Positions 44,441-53,379 of a stretch of 64,000 nucleotides of DNA are shown piece after piece. Each line of letters begins with the position of its first letter. Position 1 is the stretch's first letter. The DNA is from an uncultured Candidatus Pelagibacter sp. (GTDB lineage Bacteria; Pseudomonadota; Alphaproteobacteria; Pelagibacterales; Pelagibacteraceae): positions 124,001 through 188,000 of the forward strand of contig CAJQSQ010000002.1 of assembly GCA_905616395.1 (NCBI GenBank), written 5' to 3'. The notes beneath the pieces were generated by a model. It saw nothing but the letters and a program-made list of their open reading frames with translations, ran no database searches and was not told the origin of the DNA. A program made the position numbers and the translations under genes.

Positions 44441-45409
44441 ATGGCTGTATACACTAAAATAAATAGTAAAGACCTTCTATCACTAAGTAGAGATTACAAG
44501 TTAGGAAAAATAATCAAATCTGAAGGAATTAAAAAAGGAATAGAAAATACAAACTATCTATTAAAAACAAGTAAAAAAAAGTTTATTTTAACAATTTTTG
44601 AAAAAAGAGTTCAAAAAAAAGATTTACCTTTTTTTATGAACTTAATGGAAAAACTAAATCAAAAAAAAATCATTTGTCCAAAACCATTAAAGAATGTTGA
44701 TGGTAAGCACTTAAGTAAAATTCAAAATAAACCTGCTAGTATTGTGACTTTTTTAAAGGGAAAAGATAAGGCGACTCTTAGTTATAAAAATTGTTTTGAT
44801 ATTGGTAAAAATATTGCAAAATTTCACAAAGCTGGAACTAAAATAAAGTTATATAGACAAAACTCTATGTCTATTAATAAATTAGGTGGTTTATTAAAAA
44901 GTATAAAATTTACGTCCAATAAAATAGCTCCAAAACTAAAACCTACTCTTAATGTATGCTTAAAAGATATTAAAAATCAATGGCCAAAAAAATTACCAAG
45001 TGGAATTATTCATGGAGATTTATTTATAGATAATATCTTCTTTAATAAAAATAAATTTTCCGGATTTATTGATTTTTATTTTTCAAGCAATGATTACCTG
45101 ATGTATGAGATTGCAATTTGTATAAATGCTTTATGTTTTGATAAAAAAAGAGATTCTTTTGTAATGAATAATAAAAAAATTAAACACTTAATTGATGGAT
45201 ATGAAACTATAAGAAGTATTTCAAAAAAAGAGAAGAGCTCATTAAATATATTGTGTAGAGGGGCAGCTTTAAGATACCTACTAACTAGAATTTATGATTA
45301 TCTTAATACTCCTAAAACTGCTCTAATTCAGATCAAAGAACCTAACGAATATTTTCAAAAACTAATCCTCCATAACAATCTGAATACCTATAAAGATTAT
45401 TATAAATAA
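44441..45409 (+). CDS. thrB: homoserine kinase
   Basis: APH-like fold: GIENTNYLLKTSKKKFILTIFEKR, IIHGDLFIDNIFF. Confidence 0.93.
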   Translation: MAVYTKINSKDLLSLSRDYKLGKIIKSEGIKKGIENTNYLLKTSKKKFILTIFEKRVQKKDLPFFMNLMEKLNQKKIICPKPLKNVDGKHLSKIQNKPASIVTFLKGKDKATLSYKNCFDIGKNIAKFHKAGTKIKLYRQNSMSINKLGGLLKSIKFTSNKIAPKLKPTLNVCLKDIKNQWPKKLPSGIIHGDLFIDNIFFNKNKFSGFIDFYFSSNDYLMYEIAICINALCFDKKRDSFVMNNKKIKHLIDGYETIRSISKKEKSSLNILCRGAALRYLLTRIYDYLNTPKTALIQIKEPNEYFQKLILHNNLNTYKDYYK

Positions 45410-45834
45410 TGATAAAAATTTATACTGATGGTTCTTGCCTTAATAACCCTGGTAATGGAGGTTGGGCTGCGATCATCAATATTAACGATGAAATTAAAAA
45501 AATCAGTGGAAGCGTTAAAGACACAACTAATAATAAGATGGAGCTAATGGCTCCAATTAAAGCGCTTCAGGAAATAAAAGAACGGCAACCTATTGAAATT
45601 TATACAGACTCCCAATATGTAAAATTAGGTATTACTGATTGGGTACATAAATGGATTAAAAACAATTGGTTAACTTCTAAAAAAGAACCAGTAAAAAACA
45701 AAGAACTTTGGACTCAGCTTTATGAATTAAATCAATCTCATAAAATTAAATGGATATGGGTTAAGGCTCATGCTGGAAATATTCTAAATGAAGAAGTTGA
45801 TTTATTAGCTAAACAAGCTGCCGAATTAAACTAA
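45409..45834 (+). CDS. rnhA: ribonuclease HI
   Basis: IYTDGSCLNNPGNGGWAAI, TNNKMELMA, IYTDSQYV, WVKAHAGN. Confidence 0.97.
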   Translation: MIKIYTDGSCLNNPGNGGWAAIININDEIKKISGSVKDTTNNKMELMAPIKALQEIKERQPIEIYTDSQYVKLGITDWVHKWIKNNWLTSKKEPVKNKELWTQLYELNQSHKIKWIWVKAHAGNILNEEVDLLAKQAAELN

Positions 45835-46311
45835 ATTTAAAAAACTTTGGGCAGCCGAAACTTCACATGCACCAGCATCTTCTTCTTCTTGTAATTTAAT
45901 TACTTTAAGATTGTCAATCAACATTGTGTATCTGTTTGATCTCATCCCTAGCCCTCTAGCACTTTTATCAACATCAGCACCTATTGCTTTCGTAAAACTC
46001 AAAAATGGATCTGCCAGCATTAAAACTTTATCTCCAACATTTTGGCTTTTGCCCCAAGCTTCCATTACAAATGGATCATTTACTGAGATACAGACTATTA
46101 AATCTACACCTTTTGCCTTATATTTTTCATAATTATCAACGTATCCAGGTAAATGTTTGGCTGAACAAACCGATGTATAAGCACCAGGTAAACCAAATAA
46201 AACTATCCTCTTATCTTTAAAAAATTCTAAAGTATTTTTTTTAACTGGGGTTCCATTTTCCATAATAAAAAACTCAGAATTAGGTATCTTGTCATTTTCT
46301 TTTAATTTCAT
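45826..46311 (-). CDS. peroxiredoxin, Prx5-like
   Basis: FGLPGAYTSVCSAKHLPGYV, FVMEAWGKSQ, LGMRSNRYTMLIDN. Confidence 0.92.
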   Translation of the reverse strand: MKLKENDKIPNSEFFIMENGTPVKKNTLEFFKDKRIVLFGLPGAYTSVCSAKHLPGYVDNYEKYKAKGVDLIVCISVNDPFVMEAWGKSQNVGDKVLMLADPFLSFTKAIGADVDKSARGLGMRSNRYTMLIDNLKVIKLQEEEDAGACEVSAAQSFLNLV

Positions 46312-47687
46312 AGTATTTTTTCCTTAATATATTGTTTGGTTTTACTTAGGTTATTAGCAATAATATCGTAGTTTTCTTTTTCATCCATCACATACTTTAA
46401 TTCTTCAGGTAAGCTTGGTTTAGTACCAATTGATTTATCTATAGCCTCTGGAAACTTACATGGGTGTGCTGTTGCTAAAACAATATTATTACCCTCTATA
46501 TTAACTTTTTTTAAAGCTCCAAAGCCTATTGCACTATGAGGATCTAATACAATGTTATGCATAGCATGAACCTCCTTGATAATGTCTAAAACCTCATTCT
46601 CATTTATACTTGCTGATAAAAAGTCTCTATCAATTTTTTTCATCTTATCTTCTGGGATAATATATTTACCATCTTCTTTAATTCCACTCATAATTTTTTG
46701 TGTTTCATGATCATCATAGTCATTCAAATCGTAAATTAATCTTTCAAAATTACTTGCAATTTGAATGTCCATACTTGGTGAATTTGTTTCTAAAACTATT
46801 TCTGCTTCATATTTTCCTTCAGAAATTGCTCTGTGTAAAATATCATTCTGATTTGTTGCAACGATAAGTTTATTGATTGGTAAACCCATTTTTTTGGATA
46901 GGTACCCAGCATACACATCACCAAAATTACCCGTAGGCACTGAAAAATTAATTGGCCTATCATCTTTAATCTGGAAATATGTGTAAAAATAATAGACTGA
47001 TTGTGCAATAATTCTTGCCCAATTTATCGAGTTAACTCCAGACATATTAATTAAGTTAGAAAATTCTTTATCTGCAAACATTGATTTAACCAAGTTTTGA
47101 CAATCATCAAAATTACCTTCTATCGCTATATTATAGACGTTTTTTTCCTTAACTGTTGACATTAGTTTTCTTTGAACAAGTGAAACTTTGTTATGTGGGT
47201 GAAGAACGAATATATTCATATTCTTTTTCCCTTTAATCGCATCTATTGCTGCAGCACCGGTATCTCCAGATGTTGCAACAATAACATTTATATTTTTATT
47301 ATTTTTTTTTAAATAATATTCATAGAAGTTCCCAAGCAACTGCATTGCTATATCTTTAAAAGCAAGTGTGGGGCCATGGAATAATTCTAAAAGTTTTACG
47401 TCACCTACTTTAATTAAATTTACCGTGTTATCCTTTCTAAATACTGAATATGATTTATCAACAATATCTGACAATTCATTTTGAGACATAAAGTCTCCAA
47501 TAAAAGGGTAGATTATTTTTTTTGCTAAGTCTTGGTAACTTAAGCTACTTAGTGATTCAAGCTCCTCTGTGCTATATTTTTTAACTTCTTTAGGGATAAA
47601 CAGACCACCATCATCTGCTAGTCCCTTGATAAATATTTCCTCAAAACTGTATTCTTTTGAGTTGTCTCTAGTGCTTATGTATTTCAT
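46308..47687 (-). CDS. thrC: threonine synthase
   Basis: GLFIPKE, FHGPTLAFKDIAMQLLG, VATSGDTGAAAIDA, PTGNFGDVYAGYLSKKMG. Confidence 0.97.
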   Translation of the reverse strand: MKYISTRDNSKEYSFEEIFIKGLADDGGLFIPKEVKKYSTEELESLSSLSYQDLAKKIIYPFIGDFMSQNELSDIVDKSYSVFRKDNTVNLIKVGDVKLLELFHGPTLAFKDIAMQLLGNFYEYYLKKNNKNINVIVATSGDTGAAAIDAIKGKKNMNIFVLHPHNKVSLVQRKLMSTVKEKNVYNIAIEGNFDDCQNLVKSMFADKEFSNLINMSGVNSINWARIIAQSVYYFYTYFQIKDDRPINFSVPTGNFGDVYAGYLSKKMGLPINKLIVATNQNDILHRAISEGKYEAEIVLETNSPSMDIQIASNFERLIYDLNDYDDHETQKIMSGIKEDGKYIIPEDKMKKIDRDFLSASINENEVLDIIKEVHAMHNIVLDPHSAIGFGALKKVNIEGNNIVLATAHPCKFPEAIDKSIGTKPSLPEELKYVMDEKENYDIIANNLSKTKQYIKEKIL

Positions 47688-47859
47688 GTAATAATTTTTT
47701 TTCTAAAATAAAAATATATTAATTGTAAAAAAATGGCTAATAAAAATGAGCTTACAAATACAAACTAGTTAAGTATATAATTGTACATAATGACTTATTA
47801 TCTTTTAACTTAGTGATTAACTATATACCATTTACTATCAAAGATATAGGGGGGGTAAA

Positions 47860-48105
47860 TTGAGTACAATTGGACTAATTGCAATGTATCTAATTATTCA
47901 GTTAGTGGTATTTTTTTCTATATTACCAATAGATGTTAATCGAAAAAGAAAATTTTTAATCCCAGCAAATGAAGTTGGAGCACCTGAAAATCCTAGAATC
48001 CTTAAAAAGACCTTTTATTCTATTGTTATTACGACTATTATTTTCACGATAATTTGCTTATTGATAAAATATGAATATTTAGATTTAAGAAATATAATTA
48101 GTTAA
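47860..48105 (+). CDS. DUF1467-family small membrane protein
   Basis: Two TM segments around PANEVGAPENPRILKKTF; TTG start preceded by a G7 run. Confidence 0.7.
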   Translation: MSTIGLIAMYLIIQLVVFFSILPIDVNRKRKFLIPANEVGAPENPRILKKTFYSIVITTIIFTIICLLIKYEYLDLRNIIS

Positions 48106-48126
48106 AACAATACTTTGTCACAATAT

Positions 48127-49026
48127 TTAGATTAAGCTATCCAATAAAAATAATACAAAGATTAAAAATAAATATAAAATTGAATAACCAAAGACCTTTT
48201 TAGCTTTCTTCAAGTCAAATTTATTTTTTTTATATTGATATAAATCAAAACAAATAAAATTATAATAAATTGTAAGGATTAATGCTGGTAACAAGTAGAT
48301 TAAACCTGAAAAATTAATCCAATATGGAAAAATAATAACAGGCAGCATTAATAAAGAGTAAATTAAAATGTATACCTTTGTTTTTTCTATACCATCGGTT
48401 AAAGGTAGCATCGGAATTTTAGCTTTTTTATAATCATCAGCTTTATATAGGCTCAAAGCCCAAAAGTGTGATGGCGTCCAAAAGAAAATTATTAAAAATA
48501 AACTTAGTGGCTCTAAACTAATTGTATTGGTGGCTATAGTCCATCCTATAACTGGCGGTAATGCTCCTGCAGCTCCACCTATGACAATGTTTTGAGGTGT
48601 TTTTCTTTTTAACCATATTGTGTAAATAAAAAGATAAAAAAATATTGTAAAAAGTAACAAAGATGCTGATAAAAAATTTGTGAAATAATTTAATGCTCCA
48701 ACTGAAATAACTGACAACGATATGCCAAAAGTAAGAGCTTGTTTTCGGTTAATTTTACCAGTTGGAATTGGTCTCAAACATGTTCTTGTCATGAGTGCAT
48801 CTAAGTCTGATTCGTACCACATATTTAAACATCCAGCAGCTCCTGCACCTAGGGCAACTAAAGTTATACCTATCATAGCATCAATAGTGCTTATATTCGA
48901 ATTAGAGGTTAAAAGACCGACTGCACACGTAAATATAACAAGAGACATAACTCTTGGCTTCATTAGCAAATATAAAGATTTAATATAAATATTTATATTT
49001 AGTGGAGCAGTTTTTTTTATAATCAT
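48127..49026 (-). CDS. ctaB: protoheme IX farnesyltransferase
   Basis: LMKPRVMSLVIFTCAVGL, NMWYESDLDALMTRTCLRPIPTG, FFWTPSHFWALSLYKADDYKKAKIPMLP. Confidence 0.97.
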   Translation of the reverse strand: MIIKKTAPLNINIYIKSLYLLMKPRVMSLVIFTCAVGLLTSNSNISTIDAMIGITLVALGAGAAGCLNMWYESDLDALMTRTCLRPIPTGKINRKQALTFGISLSVISVGALNYFTNFLSASLLLFTIFFYLFIYTIWLKRKTPQNIVIGGAAGALPPVIGWTIATNTISLEPLSLFLIIFFWTPSHFWALSLYKADDYKKAKIPMLPLTDGIEKTKVYILIYSLLMLPVIIFPYWINFSGLIYLLPALILTIYYNFICFDLYQYKKNKFDLKKAKKVFGYSILYLFLIFVLFLLDSLI

Positions 49027-49048
49027 ATTGGATAAATCTATTCTACAC

Positions 49049-49312
49049 TTAATCTACATTTATTAAAATAAATATAAGTGATAGCACCATTCCAATAATT
49101 AAAATATGATTCCCTAAATCAAAAAATCCAACTTGCTTATTTTTTTTATCAATAAATCTTCTACTGAGAGGCAAATTGTCATACGGATTAATTTTAATTG
49201 ACGCACTCTTTTCTTTTTGAGCTTCTATTTTTAATTGAGTGCTAAACCATGTTGCGTAAATAAAAAGTACAAAAAATATTAACACTCCAGCAAGTACAGT
49301 ATAGCCCGTCAT
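49049..49312 (-). CDS. small membrane protein at end of second oxidase cluster, unknown function
   Basis: ORF from ATG 49312 (MTGYTVLAGVLIFFVLFIYATWFST...), two TM; the longer ORF to 49417 would overlap the COX IV gene. Confidence 0.6.
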   Translation of the reverse strand: MTGYTVLAGVLIFFVLFIYATWFSTQLKIEAQKEKSASIKINPYDNLPLSRRFIDKKNKQVGFFDLGNHILIIGMVLSLIFILINVD

Positions 49313-49317
49313 ATAAA

Positions 49318-49656
49318 TTACCCTCCTATAAAAAAATATAATAATCTTGTAAAAACAGTGTATTTTGCTTCTGCCGCCATGAGTATAATAAAACCAGCTA
49401 TTGCTGTCATTGGCCACAAAAGAACATTAACTAAGGCATATCGCTCCCAATATAGATGCATAAAGAAAGCCATTATTAAACCAGCTTTAAGAAACATAAA
49501 TATTAAGATTAAAGTCCACCTTAAAAATCCTTGAAATGCAAACCAGTCAACCATGTAAGAGAAGAAACTAAGTACAAATAATAACCCCCAAATCCATAGA
49601 TAAATTCCTATCTTGTGTGTTGAAGTAGACTGTTCTTTGTTTTGTATCTCATCCAT
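49318..49656 (-). CDS. cytochrome c oxidase subunit IV-family protein
   Basis: Three TM; FMFLKAGLIMAFFMHLYWER typical of caa3/CyoD-type subunit IV. Confidence 0.82.
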   Translation of the reverse strand: MDEIQNKEQSTSTHKIGIYLWIWGLLFVLSFFSYMVDWFAFQGFLRWTLILIFMFLKAGLIMAFFMHLYWERYALVNVLLWPMTAIAGFIILMAAEAKYTVFTRLLYFFIGG

Positions 49657-49664
49657 AGTTTATT

Positions 49665-50369
49665 TTACCATAAGTAAAAAAAAGCAAATATAAATACCCA
49701 TACCAAATCTACAAAATGCCAATAGAGACCTAAAATTTCTATTGCAACATAATCTGATTTCATAGTTGTAAAAAAACCTCTTTTGCCATTATCAAAATCA
49801 CCTCTAAAAACTTTTCTTGCATAAATAAATAAAAATATCACCCCAATCGATACATGTGTTCCATGAAAACCTGTGATCATAAAAAAGAAAGATCCAAATT
49901 GTTTAGCTCCAAATGGATTTTCCCATGGTCTAACACCTTCGTGTATTAATTTTGACCATTCGAATACCTGCATGCCAACAAAAGTAAGACCACCTATGGC
50001 TGTAGCTAATATCAGCCAACCACACATTTTTCTATTTTTTTCATATCCATATTTAACTGCAAGTGCCATGGTTCCACTGCTTGTGATTAAAACAAATGTC
50101 ATAATTGCAATTAATAACAATGGAACAGGTACCCCACCCACATGTAATGAGAAAACCTCACTTGTATTTGGCCAATCCACCACAGTAGAAGTTCTTCCTT
50201 TCATGTATGAAATTAAAAAACAGCTAAATATAAAAGTGTCACTTAATAAAAAAATCCACATCATAACCTTACCCCACTGAACACCTTTAAACGCAGTTTG
50301 GTCTGATCCCATATCATGGGACATGCCCTTAAAACCTCCGGGTAAATTGTTTAATGAATTATCTGACAT
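49665..50369 (-). CDS. heme-copper oxidase subunit III (second oxidase)
   Basis: FLLSDTFIFSCFLISYMKGR, MITGFHGTHVSIGVIFLF, YWHFVDLVWVFIFAFFYLW. Confidence 0.92.
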   Translation of the reverse strand: MSDNSLNNLPGGFKGMSHDMGSDQTAFKGVQWGKVMMWIFLLSDTFIFSCFLISYMKGRTSTVVDWPNTSEVFSLHVGGVPVPLLLIAIMTFVLITSSGTMALAVKYGYEKNRKMCGWLILATAIGGLTFVGMQVFEWSKLIHEGVRPWENPFGAKQFGSFFFMITGFHGTHVSIGVIFLFIYARKVFRGDFDNGKRGFFTTMKSDYVAIEILGLYWHFVDLVWVFIFAFFYLW

Positions 50370-50378
50370 ATAAATTGA

Positions 50379-52220
50379 TTATGTTTTTTCAACCTCCGCA
50401 CTTATAACTTCACTTGGTGGGGTTGTTTGAGTTATATAATCTTCTTTTGCTCCTGGTACATTAAAGTCATAAGGCCATCTATGAATAACTGGTAACTTTT
50501 CTCCCCAATTACCATGAGCTGGAGGCACTTCTGGAGTTAACCATTCTAAAGAATTTGCTTTCCAAGGATTTTTTCCAGCTGGCTTTCCAATACTCAAACT
50601 TGATACTATATTATAAATAAATATAAGCTGTGAGAAACCAACAATTAAAGCAGCCAAAGTTATAAATTCATTTAACCCTGTCGCAGAGGCTACATAAGGA
50701 CTATCATACATTTCAAAATATCTTCTTGGTACCCCAATAAAACCAAGATAGTGCATGGGGAAATAAATAGAATAAGCTCCTAAAAAAGTGAACCAGAAGT
50801 GCCACTTACCTAATTTTTCACTTAACATTCTTCCTGTAACTAAAGGAAACCAATGATAAACAGCTCCCATAATTACCATAAGTGGGGCAATACCCATCAC
50901 CATATGAAAATGTGCTATCACAAAATAAGTATCAGATAGTGGAATATCCACAGCAACGTTGCCTAAAAAAATTCCAGTAATTCCCCCATTTACAAAAGTA
51001 ACAATAAAGCCTAAACAAAAAAGCATTACAGTGTTCATTCTTATATTGGCTCGAAATAGTGTTATTATCCAGTTATAAACTTTTAATGCAGTTGGCACTG
51101 CAATAATGAGTGTAGTTGTTGCAAAGAAAAACCCAAACCATGGATTCATTCCACTAACATACATGTGATGAGCCCAAACAAAGAAACTTAAGCCACCAAT
51201 ACCAACAATAGCCCAAACCATCATTCTATATCCAAAAATATTTTTTCTAGCATGAACCGATATTAAATCTGAAACTATTCCAAAAGCAGGAAGAGCAACA
51301 ATATAAACTTCAGGGTGGCCAAAAAACCAAAACAAATGCTGGAAGAGAACAGGGCTTCCTCCTCCATAATCTAATACTTCTCCTGCTTGAACAATTGTTG
51401 GCATAAAGAAGCTAGTTTCAAGCATCTTATCTAAAGTCATCATAATACAACTAACCAGCAGTGCTGGAAATGCTAACATCGCTAAAGCAGTTGCTGTAAA
51501 AATTCCCCATATTGTTAGGGGCATTCTCATTAAAGTCATACCTCTAGTACGAGCTTGTAAAATTGTAATTATGTAATTTAATCCACCCATAGTAAATCCA
51601 ATTACAAATAAAGATAAAGAAACAAGCATCAAAATAATTCCCATGTTTGAACCTGGGGTTCCTGGTAAAATTGCTTGAGGAGGATAGAGTGTCCACCCTG
51701 CTCCTGTTGGTCCACCTGGAACAAAAAAACTAGCCATCAAAACACAAACTGCAATAAAGAACATCCAAAAACTAACCATGTTTACATATGGAAAAACCAT
51801 ATCTCTTGCACCAACCATCAATGGAATTAAATAATTTCCAAAGCCTCCCAAAAATAATGCTGTTAAAAAATAAACTACCATTATCATTCCATGCATAGTT
51901 ACAAACTGATAATAGTGTTCAGCAGTAATGAATGGAACCAGATCTGGATAACCTAGCTGTAAACGCATTAACCATGAAAGTACTAAACCAACAATTCCTG
52001 TAAACACTGCAGTAAGAAAATATTGTACTCCAATAATTTTTGCATCCTGACAAAAAATCCACTTAGTAATAAAGCTATGACCATGATATAGATCTTGTTC
52101 TGGGAGCTCCGCAGGTCTTACGTAATCAATATCTTTTGATGGAGTGCCAGAAGTGCCAGATATGGTGTCTGAAGACTGCGCTTCAAGAGGTGCATTTTTC
52201 TGGTTATATTCATCTGACAT
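50379..52220 (-). CDS. heme-copper oxidase subunit I (second oxidase)
   Basis: [47 protein letters not shown]. Confidence 0.95.
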   Translation of the reverse strand: MSDEYNQKNAPLEAQSSDTISGTSGTPSKDIDYVRPAELPEQDLYHGHSFITKWIFCQDAKIIGVQYFLTAVFTGIVGLVLSWLMRLQLGYPDLVPFITAEHYYQFVTMHGMIMVVYFLTALFLGGFGNYLIPLMVGARDMVFPYVNMVSFWMFFIAVCVLMASFFVPGGPTGAGWTLYPPQAILPGTPGSNMGIILMLVSLSLFVIGFTMGGLNYIITILQARTRGMTLMRMPLTIWGIFTATALAMLAFPALLVSCIMMTLDKMLETSFFMPTIVQAGEVLDYGGGSPVLFQHLFWFFGHPEVYIVALPAFGIVSDLISVHARKNIFGYRMMVWAIVGIGGLSFFVWAHHMYVSGMNPWFGFFFATTTLIIAVPTALKVYNWIITLFRANIRMNTVMLFCLGFIVTFVNGGITGIFLGNVAVDIPLSDTYFVIAHFHMVMGIAPLMVIMGAVYHWFPLVTGRMLSEKLGKWHFWFTFLGAYSIYFPMHYLGFIGVPRRYFEMYDSPYVASATGLNEFITLAALIVGFSQLIFIYNIVSSLSIGKPAGKNPWKANSLEWLTPEVPPAHGNWGEKLPVIHRWPYDFNVPGAKEDYITQTTPPSEVISAEVEKT

Positions 52221-52238
52221 ATTTCTCCTTTACATTAT

Positions 52239-53081
52239 TTAATCATTATTTTTAACAATGAGAATTTTTTTTAATTTATTATTTTCTTGCTTAGCAATTA
52301 AATCAGAAAAAGTTTCTTGTTCATTAATCCAACTTTTATAATTATATTCACTTTCAACTATAACTTTTGCTCTCATGGCATAATGGCCCACTCCACAGTA
52401 TTCAGCACATAAAACTTCATACTCTCCTATTTTATTTGGCTCAAACCAATAATAAGTAATTATCCCAGGTATAGCATCCATTTTTGCTCTAAATTGTGGA
52501 ACATAATAATTATGCAAGACATCTAATGATCTTAATAAAATTTTTACGGGTCTATTTGTTTTTAGATGAAGCACGTCGTCTTCAATTAAAATATCATCTT
52601 TTCCATTTGGGTCATCCAGGTTTATTCCAAAAGGATTATTGTCACTAATTTTTGCTACCTGAGCAGTGCCTAATATTCCATCTTCACCTGGTAATCTATA
52701 CTGCCATCCCCATTGCCAAGCATTCACTTCAACTTGCAGTGCATTTTTGGGGGTATTAATATAATTATTATAAACAATAAGTCCTGGTGCCAAAAGAGCA
52801 ATAACTCCTACGGTGGTTGCAATAGTTAATATTTTTTCTAGTTTATGATCCTCTGGTTTGTATTCAACTTTACGGCCTTCTTTATAAGAAAACTTAAAGA
52901 CGCAATACACCATGAACAAACAAACTAAAATGAATACTCCTCCACCAATCCAAAAAGTTAAATTAATTGTATCATCCATTGCTCCCCAATTTGAAGCTAT
53001 GTCAGTCCACCACCATGGAGTATAAATGTGGAACAAAACTGAACCAACAACTACCCCTAAAAATATAATTCCCGGGTGCAT
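52239..53081 (-). CDS. cytochrome c oxidase subunit II (second oxidase)
   Basis: CuA ligands present: DVLHNY ... CAEYCGVGHYAM. Confidence 0.93.
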   Translation of the reverse strand: MHPGIIFLGVVVGSVLFHIYTPWWWTDIASNWGAMDDTINLTFWIGGGVFILVCLFMVYCVFKFSYKEGRKVEYKPEDHKLEKILTIATTVGVIALLAPGLIVYNNYINTPKNALQVEVNAWQWGWQYRLPGEDGILGTAQVAKISDNNPFGINLDDPNGKDDILIEDDVLHLKTNRPVKILLRSLDVLHNYYVPQFRAKMDAIPGIITYYWFEPNKIGEYEVLCAEYCGVGHYAMRAKVIVESEYNYKSWINEQETFSDLIAKQENNKLKKILIVKNND

Positions 53082-53157
53082 ATTTGTCTCTCTCTTGAAT
53101 AAGACTAATTGAAATCAAATACAGAATCTATAGAAAAATATATTAATAAATGAGCAA

Positions 53158-53169
53158 ATAAGGCCTTAT
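53158..53169. promoter_or_regulatory. 12-bp perfect palindrome ATAAGGCCTTAT in divergent intergenic region
   Basis: Direct sequence reading; lies between the second-oxidase subunit II gene and the small ORF at 53183. Confidence 0.35.
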
Positions 53170-53182
53170 AATGAGTTAAATT

Positions 53183-53374
53183 ATGTTTGGAAAATTAGGT
53201 ATTTATATAACTATACTTGTTTTAGTATTTCTTTTTTACCTTGTAATTGCATTAGGTGCGGGGGTTTTTTCAAAGAGAGAAAAAAAACCAGAGGTAAAAA
53301 AATACATAAGATCTGTAAATATTTTATTAATTTTTATAATTATTGTTGGAACTTTTTTAATGCTGTTTCTTTAA
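53183..53374 (+). CDS. small two-TM membrane protein, unknown
   Basis: 63-aa ORF with two hydrophobic segments between oxidase genes. Confidence 0.5.
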   Translation: MFGKLGIYITILVLVFLFYLVIALGAGVFSKREKKPEVKKYIRSVNILLIFIIIVGTFLMLFL

Positions 53375-53379
53375 AATAT

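Noticed and set aside
47732-47767. Tiny ORF MANKNELTNTN as possible Thr leader peptide
   Set aside because: It is on the + strand while thrC is on the - strand, is only 11 codons, and no attenuator hairpin was seen.
49873-50280. 135-aa + strand ORF antisense to oxidase subunit III
   Set aside because: The minus-strand reading has strong COX III homology; antisense ORF has no recognisable family.
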